Shown here piece after piece: positions 41,825-50,800 of a stretch of 64,000 nucleotides of DNA. Source of the stretch: Eubacterium sp. 14-2 (GTDB lineage Bacteria; Bacillota; Clostridia; Lachnospirales; Lachnospiraceae); the NCBI RefSeq assembly GCF_000403845.2, contig NZ_KE159567.1, positions 1,124,911 through 1,188,910 on the forward strand. The letters run 5' to 3'. The notes beneath the pieces are model-generated. The model was not told where the DNA came from, searched no databases, and saw only the letters and a list, made by a program, of their open reading frames with translations. Positions within the stretch are counted from its first letter, which is position 1. Every line of letters starts with the position of its first letter. A program made the position numbers and the translations under genes.

Positions 41825-42582
41825 ATCTGGTTACCTCCTATATGATTAATCATGCTGGCAAGATAGCCGGCACCAAATCCATTGTCAATATTTACCACAC
41901 TGACGCCGCTGGCGCAGGAGTTCAGCATGGAAAGCAGTGCGGACAGGCCCTGAAAATTGGCCCCGTATCCGATGCTGGTGGGAACTGCAATGACCGGACA
42001 GTCGCATAAGCCTCCGATCACGCTGGCCAGGGCTCCTTCCATACCTGCAACAGCAATAATCACAGTAGCTCTGGAAATGCTGTCCACATGGGAAAGCAGG
42101 CGGTGAATGCCGGCAACACCCACATCGTAGAGGCGTTCCACCTGATTGCCCAGTACTTCGGCTGTAAGGGCTGCTTCTTCTGCCACCGGAATATCACTGG
42201 TGCCGCCGGTGGCTACCAGGACAGTACCGGAAGCAGTGCAGTATTCCCTGCGGTTTACGATTCCGATACGGGAAAGTTTATCATAGGTAAGGGAAAAACG
42301 CAGGGACAGATAAGAAGCAGATTCTTCGGAAAGCCGGGTAATCAGAATATTTTCCGGGCAGTGGGATAACAGTGAGCGGATAATACCTTCCATCTGTTCC
42401 GCTGTCTTTCCGGCGCCGTAAATCACTTCCGGAGCTCCCTGGCGGATTTTCCTGTGATGGTCAATTTTGGCATATCCCAAATCTTCAAAGGGGCTGATTT
42501 TTAATTTCTCATAGGCAGTATGGATGTCCAGGGTGCCCTCCTGTACCTGCTGCAAAACAGACAGCATATGTTTTGATTCCAT
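41821..42582 (-). CDS. larB: Pyridinium-3,5-biscarboxylic acid mononucleotide synthase LarB
   Basis: 253 residues. The C-terminal two thirds is AIR-carboxylase (PurE)-like: GGTSDIPVAEEAALTAE, DVGVAGIHRLL, VAGMEGALASVIGGL and PTSIGYGANFQGL. It carboxylates and hydrolyses nicotinic acid adenine dinucleotide, the first step of the nickel pincer cofactor for lactate racemase-type enzymes. larE and larA are not in this window; substrates of LarA-like enzymes other than lactate are possible. Ribosome site AGGTG; upstream 447 bp is a shared regulatory interval. Confidence 0.95.
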   Translation of the reverse strand: MESKHMLSVLQQVQEGTLDIHTAYEKLKISPFEDLGYAKIDHHRKIRQGAPEVIYGAGKTAEQMEGIIRSLLSHCPENILITRLSEESASYLSLRFSLTYDKLSRIGIVNRREYCTASGTVLVATGGTSDIPVAEEAALTAEVLGNQVERLYDVGVAGIHRLLSHVDSISRATVIIAVAGMEGALASVIGGLCDCPVIAVPTSIGYGANFQGLSALLSMLNSCASGVSVVNIDNGFGAGYLASMINHIGGNQI

Positions 42583-42911
42583 GGCAGTTTCACCTCCGTC
42601 TGAATAGTTATGAATAATTATAGAATTTTATCACAGAATAGTCAAGGAAGAGCTTATAACCCTTTGTTTTCGAGAAAAAACAAAAAAATTTCTGTTACTG
42701 GAATGTCCTCGGAATTATTTGTAAAAATGTGAAAATTGCCAAATTTCTCATAAAATAATAGAAAATCATGGGAATTTATACAAAGTCAAAAAGAAGGAAC
42801 AGACATAAAGTACCAGAGACAGGTAAAACAATATGGCTAAAATGAAAGAGTATTAGTAAAAAAAGCTATATCATTTTAGTAATGTTACCTCCGGAGGCAG
42901 AAAACAGAGAG
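42583..42911. other. AT-rich intergenic region upstream of larB and the HPr-like gene
   Basis: No reading frame with start and ribosome site. It contains the diverging promoter zones of larBC (-) and the HPr-like gene (+). No riboswitch fold recognised by eye. Confidence 0.55.
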
Positions 42912-42947
42912 TTGACAAAATGAAAAAAAGGTGGCATAATTTGCCAC
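42912..42947 (+). promoter_or_regulatory. Promoter with overlapping palindrome for the HPr-like gene
   Basis: TTGACA (42912-42917), 17-base spacer, CATAAT (42935-42940). The -10 region lies within the inverted repeat GTGGCA/TGCCAC (42931-42947), an arrangement that fits repressor occlusion. Confidence 0.75.
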
Positions 42948-43029
42948 AAGTTCAGATAAGAACTTAATTGTGTTTGTAAATGCACCTGGATGACGGTTCC
43001 AGAGTGCAGAAGTAGAAAGGATGAGAACT

Positions 43030-43260
43030 ATGATGAATGAAAAAGTTATTAGCTTGGCAGATGTAGATGAAGTGTGTGATTTTGTACGTGCTGCTGGTAT
43101 GTGTGACTTTGATATAGATATTTCAGACCAGCGCATGGTAATTGATGCAAAATCAATTCTGGGAGTAATGGGCCTGGGAGTGAAGAAGGAACTGACCGTA
43201 AAATACGGTGGAGAAGATATTACCTTTGAAAATGTTTTAAGCAAATATGCCATAGCATAG
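43030..43260 (+). CDS. HPr-like protein lacking the phosphorylation-site histidine
   Basis: 76 residues from ATG 43030 (AAAGG nine bases before; ATG 43021 sits on that site). The second half, VIDAKSILGVMGLGVKKELTV, is the HPr motif around Ser46 (SILGVM), but the N-terminal part lacks the GLHARP box with the phosphorylated His15. It therefore cannot accept phosphate from PTS enzyme I; the Ser46-like region remains. Probably a regulatory decoy or a protein-binding relative. Has its own promoter and strong terminator. Confidence 0.8.
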   Translation: MMNEKVISLADVDEVCDFVRAAGMCDFDIDISDQRMVIDAKSILGVMGLGVKKELTVKYGGEDITFENVLSKYAIA

Positions 43261-43276
43261 GAAGAGTCAGACAGAG

Positions 43277-43322
43277 CAGGGCTGCTGTACCGGGAAACAC
43301 GGTGCGGCAGTCCTGTTTTTTC
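43277..43322 (+). terminator. Terminator of the HPr-like gene
   Basis: Stem CAGGGCTGC/GCAGTCCTG (one G-U) with an inner CCG/CGG stem, then TTTTTT. The T-run runs into the start of repeat copy D. Confidence 0.88.
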
Positions 43323-43495
43323 TTCTATAGGAAATTCCTTTGGATTTCCTATAGAAGAAAAAACAATGATGCGCAGCTCGCGGGGGTGATGTTTATTGCT
43401 GCGCAATCCGCTCGCGCGCGGAGAATGCGCATGGCGCATTCTTTTTTCTTCTATAGGAAGACCCTGTCACGCGAAAGTATTTCCTGTAAGACAAT
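43316..43495. repeat. Dispersed palindromic intergenic repeat, copy D
   Basis: Opening stem TTCTTCTATAGGAAAT / ATTTCCTATAGAAGAA. The body matches copy A almost base for base (GATGCGCAGCTCGCGGGGG, TTTATTGCTGCGCAATCCGC, GAGAATGCGCATGGCGCATT) with TTTTTT. It ends with another copy of the half-arm (TTCTTCTATAGG) plus a partial CCTGTCACG. Same body as A but a different stem sequence, each stem self-complementary. Confidence 0.87.
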
Positions 43496-43612
43496 AGCAA
43501 TTATGCTTGCAAAAGTCTTTTCAGCCATACTATAATATTTGTATCACTCCGGCAGTAAACTGCCGGAAAGTCCGGTCAGCGGTGTATATGGAGAGGAAGG
43601 GTCAGAAAACCA

Positions 43613-45961
43613 ATGGAAAGAATAAAAATCTCTGTGCGGAATCTTGTGGAATTCATTCTGCGTTCCGGCGATATAGACAATCGAAGAGGCCGGGCCATGC
43701 AGAAGGAGGCCATGCAGGAAGGAAGCAGAATACATTGGAAAATTCAGAGAAGAATGGGGCCGTCTTATCAGCCGGAGGTTTTTCTGAAAACAGAGCTGGT
43801 GCGGGAGCGGTATATTCTGGTGCTGGAAGGCCGGGCAGACGGCGTGATTACGGAGGGGACTCATGTAACCATTGATGAGATAAAAGGGGTTTATCAGGAT
43901 GTGAATTTCATGGAGGGGCCGGTTCCGGTTCATCTGGCCCAGGCAAAATGCTATGCTTATATGGTGGCAGCGGAGCAGAAACTGCCGGAAATTTCCGTTC
44001 AGATGACTTACTGCAATCTGGACACAGAAGAAATCCGAAGATTTCATGAGGATTATACGTTAGAAGAACTCCTGGAATGGTTTGAAGGGCTGACAGCTGC
44101 TTATGAAAGATGGGCTGAGTTTCAGTATGAGGCCAGAGTGGAACGGAATGCTTCCATTGCCGGTCTGGAATTTCCCTTTCCTTATCGGGAAGGGCAGAGA
44201 GAACTGGCTGCTGATGTATACCGCACCATTAACCGCAGAAAAATACTGTTTATCCAGGCTCCCACCGGAACAGGGAAAACTATTACTACGGTGTTTCCGG
44301 CAGTAAAAGCCGTGGGAGAGGGACTGGCAGATAAGATTTTTTATCTCACAGCAAAAACCATTACCAGAACTGTGGCGGGGGAGGCCTTCGGGCTGCTGAA
44401 AAGTCTGGGTTACCGGGGGCGTGTCCTCACCATTACCGCAAAGGAAAAGCTCTGTCTCTGCGGGGAAATGGACTGTAATCCGGTTCACTGTGCCTGTGCA
44501 AAGGGGCACTATGACCGGGTAAATGACGCAGTTTTCGATCTGCTGCAGAAAGAATATGAAATCACAAGGGAGATTCTGATACGCCAGGCAGAGGAATTTC
44601 AGGTGTGCCCCTTTGAAATGTGCCTGGACACAGCCCTCTGGGTGGATGATATTATCTGCGATTATAATTATGTGTTCGACCCGAATGTGTATCTGAAACG
44701 TTTTTTTGCGGAGGGAGTAAAAGGAGAATACCTGTTTTTGGTAGACGAAGCCCATAATCTGGCAGACAGAGCCAGAGAAATGTACAGTGCGGTTCTGTAC
44801 AAGGAAGATTTTCTTCATGTGAAAAAAATTCTGAAGAATTACAGCCTGAAATGTGTCCGGGGACTGGAACGGTGCAATAAACATCTGCTGGAACTGAAGC
44901 GGGAGTGTGAATCCTGTGAAACACTGGAAAATATCAGTCCGCTGATTTTTTCCCTGATGCAGCTTGGAGCCGCAATGGAGGAGTTCTTTTTAAAAGACAT
45001 TACATTTCCGGAGAAAAAGGAAGTGCAGGAATTTTATCTGGAGTTGCGGCATTTTCTGAATATGCATGAGCGGGTGGATGAAAATTATGTGATTTACACG
45101 GAACATGAATCTGACAGGAGTTTTAAACTGAAGCTGTTCTGTGTGAATCCGGCGGTAAATCTGCAGGAATGCCTGGATAAAGGCCGCAGTACCATCTTTT
45201 TTTCCGCCACTTTCCTGCCTGTCAGTTATTATAAGAAACTGCTGAGTGTCAGAGAAGATAATTATGCAGTGTATGCCCGTACATCTTTCCGGCAGGAACA
45301 GCATTTTCTGGCGGTGGGCACAGATGTGAGCAGCAGATATACACGGAGAACAGAATCGGAATTTCAGAAAATTGCAGATTACATTTATGAGGCCTCAGGA
45401 GGAAAAACCGGAAATTACATGGTCTTTTTCCCTTCCTATAAAATGATGGAACAGGTATGGGAAAAGTTCCAGGAGAGGGAGGGAATCCGGGAGGAGCTGG
45501 ACTGTGTCTGCCAGGAAAGCGGTATGACGGAGCAGGAGCGGGAGGAATTCCTGGGATTGTTTTCGGAAAAACGAGAGAAAACTCTGATTGGATTCTGCGT
45601 GATGGGAGGAATGTTTGCAGAGGGCATTGACCTGAAAGGGGAATCCCTGATTGGAGTGGTCATTGTGGGAACGGGGCTGCCTCAGATCAGTAATGAGCGG
45701 GAAATTCTGAAACAGTTTTATGAGGAGCGGGAACAGGCCGGATTTGCCTGTGCGTTCCGGTATCCTGGCATGAATAAAGTGCTGCAGGCCGCAGGGCGGG
45801 TTATCCGCACAGAAGAAGACCGGGGGATTATTCTGCTGCTGGATGAACGGTTTTTGCAGCGGGAATATCAGTCGTTGTTTCCCAGAGAGTGGGAGTCATA
45901 TCAGCCTGTAACTCTTTCCGGGGTGCGGCGTGCAGTGGAGGCATTCTGGAACAGAGACTGA
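43613..45961 (+). CDS. Fe-S-cluster DNA helicase (XPD/DinG type) fused to an N-terminal PD-(D/E)xK-like domain
   Basis: 782 residues. Residues 1-170 show the nuclease pattern: LEGRADGVI, then TIDEIKG (acidic ligand followed by E-x-K) and QAKCYAY, as in Cas4/RecB-like nucleases. The SF2 helicase has Walker A APTGTGKTI (about 216-222), an Fe-S cysteine set (CLCGEMDC and HCACAKGHYD near 280-300, then FQVCPFEMC near 330), DEAH in LVDEAHNLADR (about 377) and C-terminal motifs FAEGIDLKGE and AAGRVIRTEED. It is likely a 5'-3' DNA unwinding/degrading enzyme in repair. No neighbour in the same operon. Confidence 0.9.
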   Translation: MERIKISVRNLVEFILRSGDIDNRRGRAMQKEAMQEGSRIHWKIQRRMGPSYQPEVFLKTELVRERYILVLEGRADGVITEGTHVTIDEIKGVYQDVNFMEGPVPVHLAQAKCYAYMVAAEQKLPEISVQMTYCNLDTEEIRRFHEDYTLEELLEWFEGLTAAYERWAEFQYEARVERNASIAGLEFPFPYREGQRELAADVYRTINRRKILFIQAPTGTGKTITTVFPAVKAVGEGLADKIFYLTAKTITRTVAGEAFGLLKSLGYRGRVLTITAKEKLCLCGEMDCNPVHCACAKGHYDRVNDAVFDLLQKEYEITREILIRQAEEFQVCPFEMCLDTALWVDDIICDYNYVFDPNVYLKRFFAEGVKGEYLFLVDEAHNLADRAREMYSAVLYKEDFLHVKKILKNYSLKCVRGLERCNKHLLELKRECESCETLENISPLIFSLMQLGAAMEEFFLKDITFPEKKEVQEFYLELRHFLNMHERVDENYVIYTEHESDRSFKLKLFCVNPAVNLQECLDKGRSTIFFSATFLPVSYYKKLLSVREDNYAVYARTSFRQEQHFLAVGTDVSSRYTRRTESEFQKIADYIYEASGGKTGNYMVFFPSYKMMEQVWEKFQEREGIREELDCVCQESGMTEQEREEFLGLFSEKREKTLIGFCVMGGMFAEGIDLKGESLIGVVIVGTGLPQISNEREILKQFYEEREQAGFACAFRYPGMNKVLQAAGRVIRTEEDRGIILLLDERFLQREYQSLFPREWESYQPVTLSGVRRAVEAFWNRD

Positions 45962-46035
45962 CAGGCAGATCCTGGTGCAGGAAGGCGGATGCAAATGACG
46001 GAATGAATGTTTATCCGCCTTTTGCACATAAGAGC

Positions 46036-46192
46036 AGATTTTTTATCTTATCAGGAAAGACCTTGTCACGCTAAAGAGTGAAAGTCTCTTTCCTGTAAGA
46101 TAAAAACAACTATACGCAGCCTGCGGAGAGGAAATTTATTACTGCGCAATCCGCTGGCGCGCGGAAAATGCGCTGTGCGCATTCATTTTTAT
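46036..46192. repeat. Dispersed palindromic intergenic repeat, copy E
   Basis: Stem TTTTTATCTTATCAGGAAAG with CTTTCCTGTAAGATAAAAA (one bulge), GACCTTGTCACGCTAA core as in copies B1/B2, then a body close to copies A and D (TTTATTACTGCGCAATCCGC, GCGCGGAAAATGCGCTGTGC). It overlaps the 3' end of the glyoxalase gene by a few bases. Confidence 0.82.
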
Positions 46193-46557
46193 TTGGCAGG
46201 AATTACCTCCAGCCAGTATCCATCCGGGTCTGTTACAAAGTAAATGCCCATGGCGGGATTTTCAAAACAGATACATCCCATAGCCTCATGTTTTGCATGA
46301 GCGGCATCGTAATCTTCTGTTTCAAAAGCCAGATGGAATTCACAGTCGCCCAGGTCATAGGGGCCTTCTTTTTCTTTCAGCCAGGTCAGTTCCAGATCAA
46401 AGGTGCTTTCCTCGTTGGAAAGAAATGCAATGATGTAACTGCCGTCGGCAGCTTCATTGCGGCGGATTTCCTTCAGTCCGAAGGCTTCCTGATAGAAAGC
46501 AACGGATTTGTCCAGATCCTGTACATTGTAATTTTCGTGAACCATTTTAAAAGTCAT
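46189..46557 (-). CDS. VOC-family lactoylglutathione-lyase-like protein
   Basis: 122 residues from ATG 46557 (AAGGAGG upstream); the longer frame to 46650 has no site. All four glyoxalase I metal ligand positions are present: His in KMVHENYNV, Glu in FDLELTW, His in EFHLAFET and Glu in YWLEVIPA. This points to a functional glyoxalase-type isomerase, unlike the VOC protein at 19834. Substrate, in a species probably lacking glutathione, may use another thiol. Single gene. Confidence 0.9.
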   Translation of the reverse strand: MTFKMVHENYNVQDLDKSVAFYQEAFGLKEIRRNEAADGSYIIAFLSNEESTFDLELTWLKEKEGPYDLGDCEFHLAFETEDYDAAHAKHEAMGCICFENPAMGIYFVTDPDGYWLEVIPAK

Positions 46558-46700
46558 ATAAATTCCTCCTTGATAATTTATGCTTACAGGACATCTGTTT
46601 TTAAGAGTATCAGATTCCATAAGCTGGTTTAAAGGCAACAGTTCAGACATAGACGGTTCCTGAAAAGGCAGGTATGCGGGCTATGTCTGAACTGCTGTCC

Positions 46701-47606
46701 CTAAAGTTCAGATGAAGGGCCGGCAGTTTCCGGAAGCAGTTTTAAAAATTCCTCTGCAGAGGGAGAAACCGGAAGTCCGGAATTCACAGCCGCTATAATC
46801 TGGCGCCGGGGCATTGTCTCCCGTGTCCGGACAATGTAAAGCTCCGGGGTAGGTTCAAAGAGACAGTAATCGGGGATGAACGCAATGCCGATACCGATTT
46901 TCGCCAGGTCAATCAGCAGGTCGTTGCTGCTCAGTTCCATTTCCGGAACCAGTTCCAGCTGATACCGGAGAAACAGATTATGTAAAAATTCACTGGTGGT
47001 ACTTTTCTGATCCAACATTAAAATCGGGTACTGATTTAATTCACAGAAGGAAATTTCCTTCTGCTCCAGAGGAAAACTGGCAGGATTTGCAATAAACACG
47101 TCCTGGAAAGAGGCCACTGTTTTCCGGATACAGGAGCTGTCCATCCGGGAATTTGGATAATTGCTCACAATCAGATCCACCTTGCCCTGAGAGAGCAGTT
47201 CCACGCAGCTTAATGAAGTGGCGTTTGTCACCTTGATGGGAACCTGCGGAAATTTTTCATGAAACTGTTTCAGATAAGGTACCAGGAAATACCGGCAGAT
47301 GGTGTCGCTGGCGCCAATATGGAGCTGGCAAAGGCCAAGGGTGCCGGAATCTGTAAGCTGCTGTTCGCCCCGTTCAATCAGATTAATGGCAGGCTCAATG
47401 TGTTTTAGCAGAAGCTGTCCCGCAGAGGTAAGCTGTACCTTTTTGGTGCTGCGGATAAATAAAGGCTGTTCCAGTTTCTTTTCCAGCGTCTTGATGGACT
47501 GGCTGACCGCCGACTGGGAGATAAACAGTTTCCGGGAAGCCTCTGAAAAACTCAGGGAGGAAGCCACATGATAAAATACTTTGTACAGTTCATAATTAAT
47601 GTCCAC
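46701..47606 (-). CDS. LysR-family transcriptional regulator
   Basis: 301 residues from GTG 47606, preceded by GAGGGGGAGG; the frame reaches a TTG at 47642 without a site. N-terminal winged helix INYELYKVFYHVASSLSFSEASRKLFISQSAVSQSI, followed by a substrate-binding domain with the two periplasmic-protein-like halves (LHIGASDTICRYFLVPYL, then VDLIVSN and ISFCELNQYPIL). It is divergent from purL across about 200 bp with a palindrome-rich AT segment, so its target may be itself or purL; the ligand is unknown. Confidence 0.9.
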   Translation of the reverse strand: MDINYELYKVFYHVASSLSFSEASRKLFISQSAVSQSIKTLEKKLEQPLFIRSTKKVQLTSAGQLLLKHIEPAINLIERGEQQLTDSGTLGLCQLHIGASDTICRYFLVPYLKQFHEKFPQVPIKVTNATSLSCVELLSQGKVDLIVSNYPNSRMDSSCIRKTVASFQDVFIANPASFPLEQKEISFCELNQYPILMLDQKSTTSEFLHNLFLRYQLELVPEMELSSNDLLIDLAKIGIGIAFIPDYCLFEPTPELYIVRTRETMPRRQIIAAVNSGLPVSPSAEEFLKLLPETAGPSSEL

Positions 47607-47744
47607 AGGCGCCTCCCCCTCGTAACAGTCCGGATATTTCAATGTTATAAGTGAAATCTGCTTTTATTATAAGTATGGATTATAAATCTGTCAATAGGGC
47701 AAATGTAAATAAGAAAATAATATAAATTGTATTAAATATATTAA

Positions 47745-47774
47745 TTGTACTAATTATATATTCCATGTTATACT
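47745..47774 (+). promoter_or_regulatory. Probable promoter of purL
   Basis: TTGTAC (47745-47750), 18-base spacer, TATACT (47769-47774), 34 bases before the ATG. No purine riboswitch architecture is visible in the short leader. Confidence 0.6.
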
Positions 47775-47808
47775 GTGTGATAACAGGACAAATTGAAGGA
47801 GGAAACCA

Positions 47809-50800
47809 ATGAGCAACGTAAGACGAATTTTTGTGGAAAAGAAACCGGATTTTGCCATTCAGGCCAGGGAGCTTCAGTCAGAAATCAGAAGCTATCTGGG
47901 CATTCAGTCTGTGACAGGGGTACGGGTGCTGATTCGCTATGATGTGGAGGATATTTCGGAGGAAACTTACCGGAAAGCCCTGGCGACAGTATTTTCCGAG
48001 CCTCCGGTAGACCATGTGTACGAGGAATCATTTGAGGCAGGAACAGCCCAGGTGTTCAGCGTGGAATATCTGCCGGGACAGTATGATCAGCGGGCAGATT
48101 CTGCAGAGCAGTGTGTGAAACTGTTAAATGAGTCAGAAAATCCCATTATCCGTTCTGCCACCACCTATGTGATTGAAGGTGAAGTGAGCCGGGAGCAGCT
48201 TGAAGCCATCAAAACCCACTGCATTAATCCGGTGGATTCCAGAGAAACCGGACTGGAAAAGCCGGAAACGCTGACGGATGATTTTGAGGAACCGGAGGAT
48301 GTGAAGATTCTGGATGGATTTGCTGGACTGCAGGAGCAGGAGCTGAAAAATCTCTATGATTCTCTGGGCCTTGCCATGACCTTTAAGGATTTCCTGCACA
48401 TTCAGAATTATTTCCAGAAGGAAGAAAAAAGAGACCCTTCCATGACGGAAATCCGTGTGCTGGATACCTACTGGTCTGACCACTGCCGTCATACCACTTT
48501 TTCCACAGAATTGAAAGACGTTGCCTTTGGGGAAGGATTTTACCGGGCCCCTATGGAAGAGACTTACCAGGATTATCTGAACACCCACAAAGAGATGTAT
48601 CAGGGCCGGGAGGATAAGTTTGTCTGTCTGATGGATCTTGCCCTGATGGCCATGAAACGGCTGAAAAAAGAAGGAAAACTGGAGGACCAGGAAGAATCGG
48701 ATGAAATCAATGCCTGTTCCATTGTGGTTCCGGTGGAAGTGGACGGAAAAACCGAGGAATGGCTGGTGAATTTTAAAAATGAAACCCATAATCATCCCAC
48801 GGAAATTGAGCCTTTCGGCGGCGCGGCCACCTGTCTGGGCGGGGCCATCCGGGATCCTCTGTCCGGGCGTACCTATGTATATCAGGCCATGCGTGTGACC
48901 GGAGCTTCCGATCCCACCGTGTCGGTGAAAAATACTCTGGACGGCAAGCTGCCTCAGAAAAAACTGGTGCGGGGAGCTGCTCACGGTTACAGCTCTTACG
49001 GCAACCAGATTGGTCTGGCAACAGGATATGTAAAGGAAATTTACCATCCTGATTATGTGGCAAAGCGGATGGAAATCGGCGCGGTAATGGGCGCTGCCCC
49101 AAGACGGGCGGTGCAGCGGCTCACCTCCGACCCCGGTGATGTAATCATTCTCCTGGGAGGTCGTACCGGACGGGACGGAATCGGCGGTGCCACCGGTTCT
49201 TCCAAAGCTCACAATACGGAATCCACTGCAGTCTGCGGCGCGGAAGTGCAGAAGGGAAATCCTCCCACAGAGCGGAAAATCCAACGTCTGTTCCGCAGGG
49301 AAGAGGTAGCCCATATAATCAAAAAGTGCAATGATTTCGGAGCAGGAGGCGTATCTGTGGCCATCGGTGAGCTGGCTGACGGACTGCGTGTTTGCCTGGA
49401 CAGAGTTCCGAAAAAGTATGCAGGTCTGGACGGTACGGAAATTGCCATTTCCGAGTCTCAGGAGCGTATGGCGGTTGTTATTGCTCCGGAAGATAAGGAA
49501 CAGTTCCTTTCCTGGGCAAAAGAGGAAAATCTGGAGGCAGTGGAAGTGGCTGTGGTTACAGAAGAACCCAGACTGGTGCTGGAATGGCGGGGAAAGGAAA
49601 TTGTAAATATTTCCAGGGCATTTCTGGACACCAACGGAGCACATCAGGAAACTTCTGTAAAAGTGGACATTCCTGCTCGGGAGGAAAATTTCTTTGAGAA
49701 AAAAGAGATTCCCAGAGTGGCAGAAGCCCTGAAAAAAGGCGACAGGAAAGCTGCCTGGCTTGCAACTCTTTCTGACCTGAATGTATGTTCTCAGAAAGGG
49801 CTGGTGGAAATGTTTGACGGATCCATCGGTGCGGGCAGTGTGTTTATGCCTTACGGGGGAAAATATCAGCTGACAGAGACCCAGAGCATGGTGGCAAAAC
49901 TTCCGGTGGCAGAGGGAAAATGTGATACGGTTACCATGATGGCTTATGGATTTGACCCGGAGCTGTCCTCCTGGAGCCCTTACCATGGAGCAGTGTATGC
50001 GGTACTGGAATCCATGGCAAGGATTGTGGCGGCAGGGGGCGATTACCGGAAAATCCGTTTTACCTTCCAGGAGTATTTCCGTCGGATGAACGAAGAACCC
50101 TCCCGCTGGAGCCAGCCTTTTGCAGCACTTCTGGGCGCTTACAGTGCTCAGATGGGATTCGGGCTGCCCTCCATTGGAGGAAAAGATTCCATGTCAGGAA
50201 CCTTTAATGAAATTGACGTGCCGCCCACACTGGTTTCCTTTGCGGTGGATGTGGCAAAAGAACAGGATATCATTACGCCGGAGCTGAAACAGCCGGGCAA
50301 TAAGCTGATGATTTTCAAAATTGCCACAGACAGGTATGATTTGCCGGTATATGCTCAGGTTATGAAGCTGTACGACGCCATTCACGAGCTGATCCAGCAG
50401 AAAGCCATTGTATCTGCCTATGCCCTAGACGGAAAAGGAATTGCAGCAGCGGTAAGCAAAATGGCATTTGGAAATAAACTGGGCGTTACCCTGGAATCCG
50501 ATGTGTGCAGCGACTGTATGTTTTCTCCTCATTTTGGAAAACTTATTGCAGAGGTTCCGGCGGAAAAAGCAGATTTTGTGAAAGAAACTATTGGGGCGGC
50601 CATGGAGCCCTGGGCAAAAACAGAAACAGAGGACGGAGGCTGCGGTCATCTGTCTTACTGCAGAGTTATCGGCGAGGTAAACCACCTGCAGAAATTTATT
50701 TACGGAGATACGGAAATTTCCATGGAAGAGGCCATTGAAGCCTGGACAGGCACACTGGAAAAAGTATTCCCAACCAGGGCAGTGGAAGGAAAAGAAGAAG

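Noticed and set aside
22600-46192. The intergenic palindromes as a CRISPR array.
   Set aside because: Copies are kilobases apart, without spacers or cas genes.
47640-47808. Purine riboswitch before purL.
   Set aside because: The leader after the probable promoter is only about 30 nt and shows no purine-aptamer core.
48133-49986. 617-residue open frame on the - strand inside purL.
   Set aside because: It is the reverse shadow of a long, well-supported gene; its sequence is rich in Phe/His/Cys and shows no domain.
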